Positions 8,044 through 17,756 of a DNA stretch of 64,000 nt are shown here, one piece after another. Every line of letters begins with the position of its first letter. Position 1 is the first letter of the stretch. The stretch is from an uncultured Pelagibacteraceae bacterium. GTDB lineage: Bacteria > Pseudomonadota > Alphaproteobacteria > Pelagibacterales > Pelagibacteraceae. The stretch spans positions 89,461 to 153,460 of the forward strand of contig CABXTC010000003.1 in NCBI GenBank assembly GCA_902515095.1. Direction: 5' to 3'. The position numbers and the translations under genes were made by a program. The notes beneath the pieces are model-generated. The model was not told the origin of the DNA. It saw nothing but the letters and a program-made list of their open reading frames with translations, and ran no database searches.

Positions 8044-9438
8044 ATGTCAAAAAATAAAAACAACCAAGCAATATGGAGTTCCCGAATAAAGAAATCCACA
8101 TCGAATGCTTTCCTAAAAGTTGGAAGTTCAATAGACGTAGATAAAAGACTTTATAAAGAAGATATAAAAGTCTCAAAAATACATGTTGAAATGCTTTTTA
8201 AACAAAAAATCATTTCTTTTAAAATAAAGAATAAAATAATTTATGGATTAGAGAAAATTGAAAGAGAAATAAAAAATAACAAAATCCAATTTAGTAAAAG
8301 ATATGAGGATATTCATATGAATATTGAAAAAAGGCTTTTTCAAATTATTGGTGATGAGGCAGGATATATCCACACCGCAAGATCGAGAAATGATCAAGTA
8401 ATTACAGATTTTAAGATTTGGATTAAAACAGCATCAAAAAACGTAGATCTCAAATTAAATAAAATTATTAATAGTATTTTGAAACTTGCTGAAAAAAATA
8501 TTTATACAATTATGCCAGGTTTTACTCACCTTAAAAATGCACAAGCTATTTCTTTTGCTCACTATCTATTGGCTTATATTGAAATGTTTAACAGAGATAA
8601 AAAAAGATTTGCAAATAATCTGGTAAGTTTGAACGAAAACCCTTTGGGTGTTGCTGCTTTAAGTGGAACAACTTTCAATATTGATAGAAATTATACAACA
8701 AAAAAACTTGGTTTCAAAAAACCTACAAGTAATTCTATAGATACTGTATCTGATAGAGATTTTGTTTTAGATTTTTTGTACAGTATTTCAGTATGCTCTA
8801 TGCATATTTCAAGAATTGCTGAGGAACTTATTATTTGGAATTCTGATGCATATAATTTAATTACTATATCAGACAAAATAGTTACTGGTTCATCTATTAT
8901 GCCACAAAAAAAAAATCCAGATGCTCTCGAATATTTAAGAGGAAAATCTGGAAGCTGTTACGGAAACTTATTTTCAATGCTAACCATCCTTAAAGGTTTG
9001 CCCTTATCATATTTCAAAGATCTTCAAGATGATAAGGAAATTGTTTTTCAAGCTAATGACACGATTATGGATTGTCTGATAATATTTGAAGAATTTATTA
9101 AAAATTTTTATCCTAACAAAAAACAAATGCTAGATCTTGCTGGTACTGGACATATAACTGCAACAGATTTGGCAGATTACTTAGTAAAAAATCATTCAAT
9201 GTCATTTAGAAAGGCTTATCAAAAAACCTCTGCGATTGTAAATTTAGCTGAAAAAAAAAAGAAAAATCTCTCTCAATTATCATTAGAGGAATTAAAAATA
9301 ATTGAACCAAAACTTACAAATGAGGTTTTAATGGTTTTTGATTTAAAAAACTCAGTTAAATCAAAAAAATCTTATGGTGGAACATCTTTTGAAAATATCA
9401 AAAGAATGATAATGAAATATAAAAGAAAAAATGATTAA
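8044..9438 (+). CDS. argH: Argininosuccinate lyase
   Basis: 464 residues, the usual length. It splits argininosuccinate into arginine and fumarate, the last step of arginine synthesis. Family motifs are HTARSRNDQV near residue 111, FTHLKNAQ near 161, LSGTTFNID, and the signature GSSIMPQKKNPD near residue 282, which carries the mobile-loop catalytic serine. It is the first gene of an argH-lipoprotein-lysA-plsC run and overlaps the lipoprotein start by 8 bases. Confidence 0.97.
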   Translation: MSKNKNNQAIWSSRIKKSTSNAFLKVGSSIDVDKRLYKEDIKVSKIHVEMLFKQKIISFKIKNKIIYGLEKIEREIKNNKIQFSKRYEDIHMNIEKRLFQIIGDEAGYIHTARSRNDQVITDFKIWIKTASKNVDLKLNKIINSILKLAEKNIYTIMPGFTHLKNAQAISFAHYLLAYIEMFNRDKKRFANNLVSLNENPLGVAALSGTTFNIDRNYTTKKLGFKKPTSNSIDTVSDRDFVLDFLYSISVCSMHISRIAEELIIWNSDAYNLITISDKIVTGSSIMPQKKNPDALEYLRGKSGSCYGNLFSMLTILKGLPLSYFKDLQDDKEIVFQANDTIMDCLIIFEEFIKNFYPNKKQMLDLAGTGHITATDLADYLVKNHSMSFRKAYQKTSAIVNLAEKKKKNLSQLSLEELKIIEPKLTNEVLMVFDLKNSVKSKKSYGGTSFENIKRMIMKYKRKND

Positions 9439-9562
9439 AAATATTATAATAATAACAATTTTGTGCTTCTTTGCAGCTTCTTGTGGAAAAAAAGGTAATC
9501 CAAAATATGTTGAGCCAAAGAAAAATGTAAAAAAAAATATTGCCTTTATAAATAAAGTGTAA
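9431..9562 (+). CDS. Tiny lipoprotein, LptM-like
   Basis: 43 residues: a short hydrophobic signal, a lipobox-like AASC with Cys18, then GKKGNPKYVEP. The C-G-K-K-G/P pattern after the acylated cysteine and the placement between argH and lysA match the small LptM (YifL)-type lipoproteins that help mature the LptD outer-membrane translocon. The gene overlaps argH by 8 bases and its TAATG junction overlaps the lysA start. It is easily missed because of its length. Confidence 0.8.
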   Translation: MIKNIIIITILCFFAASCGKKGNPKYVEPKKNVKKNIAFINKV

Positions 9563-10782
9563 TGAAATATATCAATAAAAAGCTGACTATTGAAAAATTG
9601 AGTGTAGAAACTATTGCTAAAAAGTATGGAACACCAGCATATTGTTATTCATTCAAACAGTTTAAAAAAAATATTTTAGATTTTAAGGAAAATTTTAAAT
9701 CGTTTTCCCCACTAATATGTTTTGCAATTAAATCGAACGCTAATCTAAATTTGATTAAAGAAATTAAACAATTTGGTTTAGGTGCAGATGTTGTCTCAAT
9801 GGGTGAATTAATGATGGCTCTTAAAGCAGGCATAAACCCAAAAAAGATAGTTTTTTCCGGAGTTGGTAAAACTTCTAATGAAATTAATTATGCAATAAAT
9901 AAAAATATATTATTGATAAATGCAGAATCAGAAAATGAAATTAAAGAAATAGAAAAAATTGCGAAATCTAAAAAGAAACGTGTTCAAATTGGAATGAGAC
10001 TAAATCCAAATACAGATGCAAAAACTCTAAGTCAAATCTCAACTGGCAAAAAAGAAAATAAATTTGGCATAAATGAAAGAAAATTTTTGGAGCTTGTAAA
10101 ATACTGTAAAAAATCAAAAAACATTGACCTTCAATGTTTAAGTGTTCATATTGGAAGCCAAATATTAGATTATAGACCATATGAAAAAATGCTAAGAGTA
10201 GTTGATAAAGTTATTAAAAAAACTGATTATAACTTTCAATATATAGATCTTGGTGGGGGAATGGGAATTTCTTATGAAAAGAATAATCAATCGCTTAATT
10301 ATAAAAAGTATAATCTCTCAATTAAGAAATTTTTAAAAAAATATAATTCTAAAATAATATTTGAACCAGGTAGATCAATTATTGGAAATACTGCATCTCT
10401 AATATCAAAAGTTATTTATGTGAAAAAAAATAGCAAAAAAGATTTCATAATTCTTGATGTTGCAATGAATGATTTGATAAGACCTGCTCTTTATGGTGCT
10501 GTTCATAAAATATTACCTGCCAATAAAAAGAACAAAAAATCAAACAAATCTTACGAATTTGTAGGTCCTATTTGTGAAAGTACTGACAAATTTTCAAGTG
10601 TTAAAAACTTTCAAGAATTAAAAGAAAAAGATCTTGTTGTGTTACATGATGTTGGTGCTTACGGGATGTCATTAAGTTCAAATTATAATCTTAGACTTAA
10701 ACCAATAGAGATTCTTGTAAAAAATTCAAAAATAAAAGTTATTAGAAAAAGACAAACCTACAAAGACCTATTAAATTCTTAA
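9562..10782 (+). CDS. lysA: Diaminopimelate decarboxylase
   Basis: 406 residues, PLP-dependent fold-type III barrel that makes lysine from meso-diaminopimelate. The PLP lysine lies in ICFAIKSNAN near residue 58; other motifs are SVHIGSQ near 195, DLGGGMGISY near 230, EPGRSI near 272 and the C-terminal CESTDKF and YGMSLSSNYN. Together with dapB in this window it belongs to the DAP/lysine pathway. Confidence 0.96.
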   Translation: MKYINKKLTIEKLSVETIAKKYGTPAYCYSFKQFKKNILDFKENFKSFSPLICFAIKSNANLNLIKEIKQFGLGADVVSMGELMMALKAGINPKKIVFSGVGKTSNEINYAINKNILLINAESENEIKEIEKIAKSKKKRVQIGMRLNPNTDAKTLSQISTGKKENKFGINERKFLELVKYCKKSKNIDLQCLSVHIGSQILDYRPYEKMLRVVDKVIKKTDYNFQYIDLGGGMGISYEKNNQSLNYKKYNLSIKKFLKKYNSKIIFEPGRSIIGNTASLISKVIYVKKNSKKDFIILDVAMNDLIRPALYGAVHKILPANKKNKKSNKSYEFVGPICESTDKFSSVKNFQELKEKDLVVLHDVGAYGMSLSSNYNLRLKPIEILVKNSKIKVIRKRQTYKDLLNS

Positions 10783-10786
10783 AAGA

Positions 10787-11488
10787 ATGGTGAAAGATTA
10801 TATATTTTCATTTTTCTTTTTTTTTGGAATAATAATTATTTCAATTATCTTTCTTCCATCATTTTTTTTACCTCAAAAATTTGTAATTACTGGAGGTAAA
10901 TTAATGGGTCACTGGACTAAAATTTGTTTAAGATTATTTTTATCAACAAAAATCTTGGTTAAAGGACATGAAAACATAATTAAAAATGAAAAATTTTTTA
11001 TTGCATCATCTCATCAATCAATGTTTGAAACTTTTTTTCTGCAAACTATATTTAATTCTCCAGTATTTATCTTAAAAAAAGAGTTGTTAATTATTCCTAT
11101 TTTTGGGTGGTATTTAAAGAAAATTGGATCAATCTCAATAACAAGAAATAAGATTTCAAAAGATAATCTAGAGTTTTTTAATGAAATATCTAAAACTGTT
11201 TCGAATTCAAGTAGACCACTAATAATATTTCCTCAGGGTACAAGAGTTTTGCCTAATGAAAAACCTCCATTTAAAAAAGGGGCATCAAGAATTTATGAAA
11301 AACTTAACATTGCATGTCAACCGGTTGCAATTAATTCTGGTTATGTTTGGCCTAAAAAAGGGAAAAAAACACCAGACAGAACAATAACTGTATCTATATT
11401 ACCTCAAATAAATAAAGGTATAGAGAAAGAGAAATTCTTAAAAAATCTTGAAGAAAAAATTTATTTAGAACTAGAATTAATTAATTAA
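10787..11488 (+). CDS. plsC: 1-acyl-sn-glycerol-3-phosphate acyltransferase
   Basis: 233 residues, membrane-associated; an N-terminal hydrophobic helix (about residues 4-28). The acyltransferase block I is SSHQSMFETFF, which has His-x4-Glu rather than the canonical His-x4-Asp; this H-Q-S-x-x-E-T form is common in alphaproteobacterial members. Block III is FPQGTR near residue 145. The product is phosphatidic acid for phospholipid synthesis. The end overlaps dnaN tail-to-tail by 4 bases. Confidence 0.9.
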   Translation: MVKDYIFSFFFFFGIIIISIIFLPSFFLPQKFVITGGKLMGHWTKICLRLFLSTKILVKGHENIIKNEKFFIASSHQSMFETFFLQTIFNSPVFILKKELLIIPIFGWYLKKIGSISITRNKISKDNLEFFNEISKTVSNSSRPLIIFPQGTRVLPNEKPPFKKGASRIYEKLNIACQPVAINSGYVWPKKGKKTPDRTITVSILPQINKGIEKEKFLKNLEEKIYLELELIN

Positions 11489-12597
11489 CCCTTCATTGGC
11501 ATTACTACGTAAATACTATCAAAGTCACTAGGGTCTTTTATTAATGCTGGAGATCCAGTATCATTAAAAAATATTTCTATTAGTTCTCCATCAAGTTGAG
11601 ACGCAACATCAATTAAATATCTTGAATTAAAACTTATTTCTAAATCGTGATTAAATTTAACATTAAGAGACTCATTTCCATCTCCACTGTTAGTATTATT
11701 AACAGACAAATTAAGTAAGTCTTTAGATAACTGAAACTTTACTCCGTCTTTTTTATCAAGTGAAACTGAAGCTACACGGTCAATGGAACCTAAAAATAAC
11801 TTAAGATTAGTTTCCATTTTTTTTTGATTATTCTTTGGAATTACTTGTATGTAATTGGGAAATTTTCCATCAATTAATTTAGAAATCAAAATACTATTAG
11901 TTAATTCAAACTTAATTTTTGATTTTAAATTAGATATTTTAAGATCACCATCATAATTGTCTAATAAAGAGCAAAGTTGAAAAATAGTTTTTTTTGGTAA
12001 GATGATTGGATCAAAATTTATTTTTTCATTTAACCTTATTTTTGAAATAGACATCCTGTGGCTATCAGTTGCAGCTGCAGTAAGATAAATTTTATCATCA
12101 ACTTCTGTTTGATGAAAATATATTCCACTTAAATAATGTCTTGTTTCATCACTTGACACAGAGAATTTACATTTATTAAGTAATTTCAAAAATTGTTTTG
12201 AATTTACATTAAATTCATTTTGGTTAAAATTTTCATCAGTTAAGGGAAATTCAGATGAATTAATACAATTTAAATTAAAAACTGATTTTTCAGACTCTAA
12301 TTGAAGCTTGCTGTCATTATTCATAAATAAATTTATTTTTTTATCTGAAGAAAATTTTCTAACTATATCAAACATTATGGACGAAGTTGTTGTTGTCTTT
12401 CCCTCTTCAAAAATTTCAACATTATTAATATTATGAATAAATATTAAATCCAAATCTGTTGCCGTTATTGTTAATTTTGAATTACTAGCATTTAATAAAA
12501 CATTAGATAATATTGGTAGTGTGCTTCTTTTTTCGATAACTCCTTGGCAATAGCTCAGAGCTTCTTGAAGATCTTTTTGATTAACGTTAAATTTCAT
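11485..12597 (-). CDS. dnaN: DNA polymerase III beta subunit (sliding clamp)
   Basis: 370 residues, the usual clamp length. It starts MKFNVNQKDLQEALSYCQGVIEKRSTLPILSNVLL, typical of domain 1, and ends with the conserved YVVMPMKG. The dimer encircles DNA and tethers polymerase III. Its ATG overlaps the end of dnaA by 11 bases, so the two are co-transcribed. Confidence 0.96.
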   Translation of the reverse strand: MKFNVNQKDLQEALSYCQGVIEKRSTLPILSNVLLNASNSKLTITATDLDLIFIHNINNVEIFEEGKTTTTSSIMFDIVRKFSSDKKINLFMNNDSKLQLESEKSVFNLNCINSSEFPLTDENFNQNEFNVNSKQFLKLLNKCKFSVSSDETRHYLSGIYFHQTEVDDKIYLTAAATDSHRMSISKIRLNEKINFDPIILPKKTIFQLCSLLDNYDGDLKISNLKSKIKFELTNSILISKLIDGKFPNYIQVIPKNNQKKMETNLKLFLGSIDRVASVSLDKKDGVKFQLSKDLLNLSVNNTNSGDGNESLNVKFNHDLEISFNSRYLIDVASQLDGELIEIFFNDTGSPALIKDPSDFDSIYVVMPMKG

Positions 12598-13993
12598 TTT
12601 CTTTATTATATAATATAATGTTTTTTAATTTGCTAATATTCTCATTCATATCTGGATTTTTCTCTTTTAACTTTTCAATTGTCTTGACTGAATGAATTAT
12701 AGTTGTGTGATCTCGATTAGAAAATTCACGACCAATCTCTGGCAAAGATTTTGTTGTTAAAATTTTTGTTAAATAGATTGCTGTTTGTCTAGGTCTTACT
12801 AAGTACCTTGATCTTCGAGAAGACAGCATTTCATTTTTGCTGATTTTGAAAAATTTACAAACTATGGTTTGAATTGTATCAATTGTAACATTATTCTCAT
12901 TTAGATTTAATAAATCTTTCAATATAATTTTTGTTTCTGACAAACTTGGTAGTTTATTATAAATTCTTGAGAAAGAGATAATTCGATTTATTGCTCCCAC
13001 TAATTCTCTCACATTTGATGTTATTTTATTACTAACAAAATCCTGAATTTCCTCTGAAATATTTATTTTATCAGAATACAAATTTGTTAACTCATTTATT
13101 TTATGATTTAATATTTTCTTTCTGAGATCATATTCTGGCTTTTGTATATCGATAACCAATCCTCCTGAAAATCTTGATTTTATCCTTTCTTGGATTCTCG
13201 ATAATTTATTTGGAGGTCTGTCCGCTGATACAATTATTTGTGAACCTTTATCTAATAACGCATTAAAAGTATGAAAAAACTCTTCCTGCATAGCTTCTTT
13301 TCCATTCATAAATTGAATATCATCAATTAATAAAACATCAGTATTTCTGAAAAATTCTTTAAATCTAACCATATCATTTGATTTTATTGACTTTACAAAC
13401 TGATACATAAAACGTTCTGCTGAAATAAACATTACTTTTTGATTTTTATTCATTTCATAGCCAATCGAGTTCAATAAATGTGTTTTACCTAATCCCACAC
13501 CTCCATAAATGTATAATGGATTATAATGAGAAATATTTTCAGATACTTTTAATGAAGCTTCAAATGCAACTTTATTACTAGAGCCTATTTGAAAATTTTC
13601 AAATCTTTTATTTGGATCGATACGATTATATTGAAGATGAGAATCTTTTATAAATGAAACATTTTCAATATTATTTATCTTATTTTGATTATTAGATTTT
13701 TGAAATTGATCATCTTTATTTGCTACAATTTTAAATTCTATCCTTATAATTTCTTTTTTATGTTTTTTTATGGTTTGTAAAATTTGATCTAGATATCTAG
13801 ATGTAATCCAATCGCGGATAAATCTTGTTGGAACAGCTAATAAAACATAATTATTAAATTCCTCAAATAAATTAATTTTTTTAATCCAACTTTCATAAAC
13901 TTCCTTACCTAATTTAATTTTTAATTCAGATTGGATTAATGGCCAATCTAAGTTAATTTTATCAAAATTTTTATTTATGATAGTTTTGTTCAT
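12587..13993 (-). CDS. dnaA: Chromosomal replication initiator DnaA
   Basis: 468 residues with all four domains: N-terminal helicase-loading domain (about 1-90), a low-complexity Asn/Lys linker, the AAA+ domain with Walker A YGGVGLGKTHLLN near residue 163 and Walker B VLLIDDIQF near 223, sensor/arginine motifs, and the C-terminal DNA-binding domain with NRDHTTIIHSVKTIE near 430. A TATAAT hexamer (14024-14029, minus) lies about 35 bases upstream. Confidence 0.97.
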   Translation of the reverse strand: MNKTIINKNFDKINLDWPLIQSELKIKLGKEVYESWIKKINLFEEFNNYVLLAVPTRFIRDWITSRYLDQILQTIKKHKKEIIRIEFKIVANKDDQFQKSNNQNKINNIENVSFIKDSHLQYNRIDPNKRFENFQIGSSNKVAFEASLKVSENISHYNPLYIYGGVGLGKTHLLNSIGYEMNKNQKVMFISAERFMYQFVKSIKSNDMVRFKEFFRNTDVLLIDDIQFMNGKEAMQEEFFHTFNALLDKGSQIIVSADRPPNKLSRIQERIKSRFSGGLVIDIQKPEYDLRKKILNHKINELTNLYSDKINISEEIQDFVSNKITSNVRELVGAINRIISFSRIYNKLPSLSETKIILKDLLNLNENNVTIDTIQTIVCKFFKISKNEMLSSRRSRYLVRPRQTAIYLTKILTTKSLPEIGREFSNRDHTTIIHSVKTIEKLKEKNPDMNENISKLKNIILYNKENEI

Positions 13994-14267
13994 ATTGTTG
14001 GGGAGAGTCCACTTACATCTATAATTATAACTATTGCAACAAATTATTTTCTTAAATCAAAAAAAAATTAAATCTGGGATTGTGTAAAATTTATTTTTTA
14101 AAAAAAATTCTTTGACAAAAATTTAAATTGTGTATTAAAAAAAAAATTAAATTCATAATTGAATTAAGTATCTTATTTCTTTACTAATTCTAAATATTGT
14201 AACTTAAGATCCTTAGACCATATATGAAGTGTATTCTTAAAGTTGAATCAACTTGAAGTATAGACAA
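13994..14267 (-). promoter_or_regulatory. dnaA leader with TATAAT box and two DnaA-box-like sites
   Basis: This 274-base gap between rpsT and dnaA has no gene. On the minus strand TTTTACACA (14081-14089) fits the relaxed DnaA box TTWTNCACA exactly, and TAATACACA (14129-14137) fits at 8 of 9 positions. A TATAAT is at 14024-14029. A 7-bp inverted repeat AAGTTGA-A-TCAACTT (14240-14254) lies just after the rpsT stop and may be a weak terminator or operator. The remainder is A/T runs. Confidence 0.4.
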
Positions 14268-14528
14268 TTATAATGATGCTATTTTTCTTGTTATCCTTGA
14301 AACGTTTCTTGATGCGTTTTGTTTTTTTATAATTCCAGTTTTTGCAACTTTCATTAGCTCAGAATTCAACTTGGGTAAGAATTTTAAAGCATCTGTTTTT
14401 TTTTTATCTTCAATCATAGCGTTCATTTTTTTTAAAGCATTCTTGTATCTACTTTTTCTAGCTTTATTGACAGAAGTCTGTTTTGAGATTCTTCTTATTC
14501 TTTTAATTGCTGATTTTGTATTAGCCAT
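14268..14528 (-). CDS. rpsT: 30S ribosomal protein S20
   Basis: 86 residues, MANTKSAIKRIRRISKQTSVNK at the N-terminus and the conserved LMKVAKTGIIKKQNASRNVSRI near the end. It binds 16S rRNA in the small subunit. Placement directly upstream of dnaA is a conserved alphaproteobacterial arrangement. Confidence 0.97.
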   Translation of the reverse strand: MANTKSAIKRIRRISKQTSVNKARKSRYKNALKKMNAMIEDKKKTDALKFLPKLNSELMKVAKTGIIKKQNASRNVSRITRKIASL

Positions 14529-14578
14529 AATTTGCGAGGTTATAGATGCTTAAGTAGTTCCGGTCAATAATATATTTG

Positions 14579-15442
14579 TTATTTTTGACACTTTTTACAA
14601 TAAAAAGTTGATCTATTTGCTTGAGTAATTTTAGAAATTATTCCTGAACAGCTTAATCTTTTACAATTTTTTTTATCTCTACCATAAACTTTAAATTCTT
14701 TCTGAAATTTACCAGTGTCACCTAATATGTTTTTAAAATCTTTTATAGTAGAACCTCCTTTTTTAATAGCACTTATTAAAATTTTTTTTGAATTTTTAAT
14801 TATTTTTTGACAATGTGTTGTATTTAAATTTTTAGCTGAACTTTGTGGATGAATTTTCGATAAAAATAAGATTTCACTCGCATATATATTTCCTATTCCT
14901 GAAACAAACTTTTGGTCCAATAAAAAACTTTTGATATCCTTTTTTTTTTTCTTAAAATAACTTTTTAAGTATTCTAAATTAAATTTTTTACTAAAAGGTT
15001 CAGGACCAAAATTATCAAATTTTTTATTTAACTCATCTATGTTTCTCATTAATTGAAAAAAACCAAATCTTCTAGGATCGTTATAAATCAATTTCATATC
15101 GTCAAAGATAAATTCAATATGATTATGTTTTTTTGGCAATTTTGGAGAGTTATAAAAACTAGTATTTGTAAATAGACTTTTTTTTTTATTTTTAATAATA
15201 TGAATAGTTCCCGACATTCCTAGGTGAACTATACAATAACTTTTGTTTTCTAATTCAATTATCAAATATTTTGAAAACCTGTCTATATTGGTTATTATTT
15301 TGTTTTTTAATTTTTCCTCAAATGATGGTTTTAATTTGAATCTTAAATTTCTATTCCTAACTAAAATTTTATTGATTTTTTTACCTTTTATATTTTTTGT
15401 CAGTGATTGTCTTACGATTTCTACTTCTGGTAATTCTGGCAT
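14579..15442 (-). CDS. mutM: Formamidopyrimidine-DNA glycosylase MutM
   Basis: 287 residues; removes 8-oxoguanine and FapyG from DNA and nicks the abasic site. It starts MPELPEVEIVRQSL with the catalytic Pro2 and Glu3, has the helix-two-turn-helix region FVSGIGNIYASEILF near residue 170, and ends in a zinc finger with C-x4-C (NCKRLSC) and C-x-x-C (FYCKKCQ). The C-x4-C spacing is, from memory, usual in alphaproteobacterial MutM. It is divergent from ubiE, 33 bases away. Confidence 0.95.
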   Translation of the reverse strand: MPELPEVEIVRQSLTKNIKGKKINKILVRNRNLRFKLKPSFEEKLKNKIITNIDRFSKYLIIELENKSYCIVHLGMSGTIHIIKNKKKSLFTNTSFYNSPKLPKKHNHIEFIFDDMKLIYNDPRRFGFFQLMRNIDELNKKFDNFGPEPFSKKFNLEYLKSYFKKKKKDIKSFLLDQKFVSGIGNIYASEILFLSKIHPQSSAKNLNTTHCQKIIKNSKKILISAIKKGGSTIKDFKNILGDTGKFQKEFKVYGRDKKNCKRLSCSGIISKITQANRSTFYCKKCQK

Positions 15443-15475
15443 TTAATATTATATTAAATTAATAATTAATTAAAA

Positions 15476-16183
15476 ATGCAACAATATCTTCAAAATAAAA
15501 AAGGTCTTGTCCAAGAGGTATTTGATCAAGTTTTTGATAAATATGACTTAATGAATGATTTTATGTCACTTGGGATTCATAGATTATGGAAAAAAAACTT
15601 AATCAATTTAATGAGTCCCTCAAAAAATAAAAAGCTTGTAGATGTTGCCTGTGGTACAGGTGATATTGGAAAACTTTACTTAAATTCCACTGATGTCAAC
15701 AATCATGTAACTTGTGTTGATCCAAACAATGGAATGATAGCTAAAGGGAAAAAAAAATTAGCAAGTTACAAAAATATTGATTGGATAAATTCTAAAGCGG
15801 AAAAATTACCTTTGAAAGATAATTCATTTGATTTTTATACAATTAGCTTTGGCTTAAGAAATACTGCGGATTTAAATAAATCTTTATCAGAAGCTTTTAG
15901 AGTATTGAAGCCAGGAGGAAAATTTCTTTGTTTGGAATTTTCTAAAATACAAAATGAAAACTTTAAGTTTTTTTATAATCAATATTCAAAACTTATTCCT
16001 TTTGTAGGAAAATATGTTGTTGGCCAAAAAGAACCTTATGAATATTTAATTAAAAGTATCGAAAAATTTGTAAATCAAGAAGAACTTTTAGAATTAATGA
16101 AAAATAATAAATTTCAAAAATGTGATTATAAAAATTTATCTAACGGAATTGTTTCAATACATAGTGGTTGGAAAATTAAATGA
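15476..16183 (+). CDS. ubiE: Ubiquinone/menaquinone methyltransferase UbiE
   Basis: 235 residues. The class I SAM-binding motif is VDVACGTGDIGK near residue 58, with FDFYTISFGLRNTADL and EAFRVLKPGGKFLCLEFSK further on, both UbiE signatures. It C-methylates the benzoquinol ring in ubiquinone synthesis. The TGA overlaps the ubiB start (ATGA), and coq7 elsewhere in the window serves the same pathway. Confidence 0.96.
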   Translation: MQQYLQNKKGLVQEVFDQVFDKYDLMNDFMSLGIHRLWKKNLINLMSPSKNKKLVDVACGTGDIGKLYLNSTDVNNHVTCVDPNNGMIAKGKKKLASYKNIDWINSKAEKLPLKDNSFDFYTISFGLRNTADLNKSLSEAFRVLKPGGKFLCLEFSKIQNENFKFFYNQYSKLIPFVGKYVVGQKEPYEYLIKSIEKFVNQEELLELMKNNKFQKCDYKNLSNGIVSIHSGWKIK

Positions 16184-17748
16184 TAAAAAAATTAATAACG
16201 TTATTTAAAATTGGTAGAAAAATAGCTAAATCAAATATTCTAAACATAGTTTCAAAGTTCCAGAAACCACCCTTAACAATTATATTTTTATTTAAACTGT
16301 TGTCATTGTCAGTTTCGTCTAAAAAAAAAATGAATTCTAATAAAAGTGAAGGTGAACGTTTATCTGACTCATTAGAGTCTATGGGCACAACCTTTATTAA
16401 GTTGGGTCAGTTTTTAGCTACACGACCAGATATTATTGGTGAGGAACTTTCTAAACAACTTGAAAACCTTCAGGATAAACTGCCGCCATTTTCTTTAGTT
16501 CAAGCAAAGGAAATTATAAAGAAAAATTTGGGCGAGGAAACATTTAACTCAATTATAAATTTAAGTGAACCAGTAGCAGCAGCGTCTATAGCACAAGTTC
16601 ATAAAGCACAAATTAATGACAATGGAATCATAAAAGATGTTGCAATCAAAATTTTACGACCTGATATTAAAAAAATTTTTAATGAAGAAATAGACGCAAT
16701 GATGCTATTTGCTTTTTTGATAGAGTCATTTGTAAAAAAAACTAAAAGATTAAAATTAGTTGAAGTAGTTTTTTTATTAAAAGAAATTACGAATCTAGAG
16801 ATGGACCTAAGGTTTGAAGCTGCAGCAGCTAATGAATATGCTGAAAATACAAAAAACGATATTGGATTTAAGGTTCCACAGATTTATTGGAATTTTACGA
16901 GTGAAAATGTAATGACGCTTGATTGGGTTGATGGAATATCAATTAGAGAAACTGAAGAACTTAAAAAAAGAAATTTAGATACTGAAAAACTTGCTAACGA
17001 CATTATTCAAAATTTTCTTAGACATGCGGTAAGAGACGGTTTTTTTCACGCGGATATGCATCAGGGAAACATATTTATAGATAATAACGGTCATATTGTT
17101 CCAATTGATTTTGGAATAATGGGAAGACTTGACAAAATGAGTAAAAGATTTTTAGCAGAAATATTATTTGGTTTTATTCAAAGAGATTACCGTAAGGTTG
17201 CGGAAGTACACTTGGTGGCAGGTCTTGTACCTAAAGAGGTTCCAATTGACGACCTTGCACAAGCATTAAGGTCTATTGGAGAGCCAATTTTTGGACAATC
17301 AGTAAAAGACATATCTGGTGGAAAATTATTGAAACAATTATTCGATGTAACTGAAAAATTTAATATGCAAACTCAACCTCAACTTTTAATGTTACAAAAA
17401 ACAATGGTTGTTGTTGAAGGAGTAGCAAGAAAATTAAATCCTAATACTAATATTTGGACTACTTCCAAACCTGTTCTAGAAAACTGGTTAAGAGAGTCGA
17501 AAGATCCAATTACTTCAATTAATGAAACTATTCAAAATACTTCAGAGGTAATTAAAAGGTTACCAGAGTTTCCAGAGATAATGGACAAAGCTAATCAAGC
17601 TCTAACATATTTAGCAAGCGGACAAATTCCCCAAAATTCAAATTCTTATTCAGATTTAAATACTAAAAAATCAGAAATGATTACTTTTAGAAATCAATCT
17701 ATTATTGGCTTTTTAGTCCTTGTAATTTTTGGACTATTAGTATTTTAA
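16180..17748 (+). CDS. ubiB: UbiB atypical kinase/ATPase for ubiquinone synthesis
   Basis: 522 residues. UbiB hallmarks: the KxGQ region TFIKLGQFLATRPDIIG near residue 75, the Ala-rich nucleotide loop PVAAASIAQVHKA near 130, catalytic-loop FFHADMHQGN near 287 and the metal-binding PIDFGIMG near 304. A C-terminal transmembrane segment (last 20 residues) anchors it. It supports ubiquinone biosynthesis, probably by mobilising or presenting lipid intermediates. Confidence 0.95.
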   Translation: MIKKLITLFKIGRKIAKSNILNIVSKFQKPPLTIIFLFKLLSLSVSSKKKMNSNKSEGERLSDSLESMGTTFIKLGQFLATRPDIIGEELSKQLENLQDKLPPFSLVQAKEIIKKNLGEETFNSIINLSEPVAAASIAQVHKAQINDNGIIKDVAIKILRPDIKKIFNEEIDAMMLFAFLIESFVKKTKRLKLVEVVFLLKEITNLEMDLRFEAAAANEYAENTKNDIGFKVPQIYWNFTSENVMTLDWVDGISIRETEELKKRNLDTEKLANDIIQNFLRHAVRDGFFHADMHQGNIFIDNNGHIVPIDFGIMGRLDKMSKRFLAEILFGFIQRDYRKVAEVHLVAGLVPKEVPIDDLAQALRSIGEPIFGQSVKDISGGKLLKQLFDVTEKFNMQTQPQLLMLQKTMVVVEGVARKLNPNTNIWTTSKPVLENWLRESKDPITSINETIQNTSEVIKRLPEFPEIMDKANQALTYLASGQIPQNSNSYSDLNTKKSEMITFRNQSIIGFLVLVIFGLLVF

Positions 17749-17756
17749 TTCATTCG

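Noticed and set aside
13994..14267. oriC next to dnaA
   Set aside because: Only one exact relaxed box and one partial DnaA box, and alphaproteobacterial origins usually lie elsewhere (near hemE/parAB); kept only as a leader-regulation candidate.
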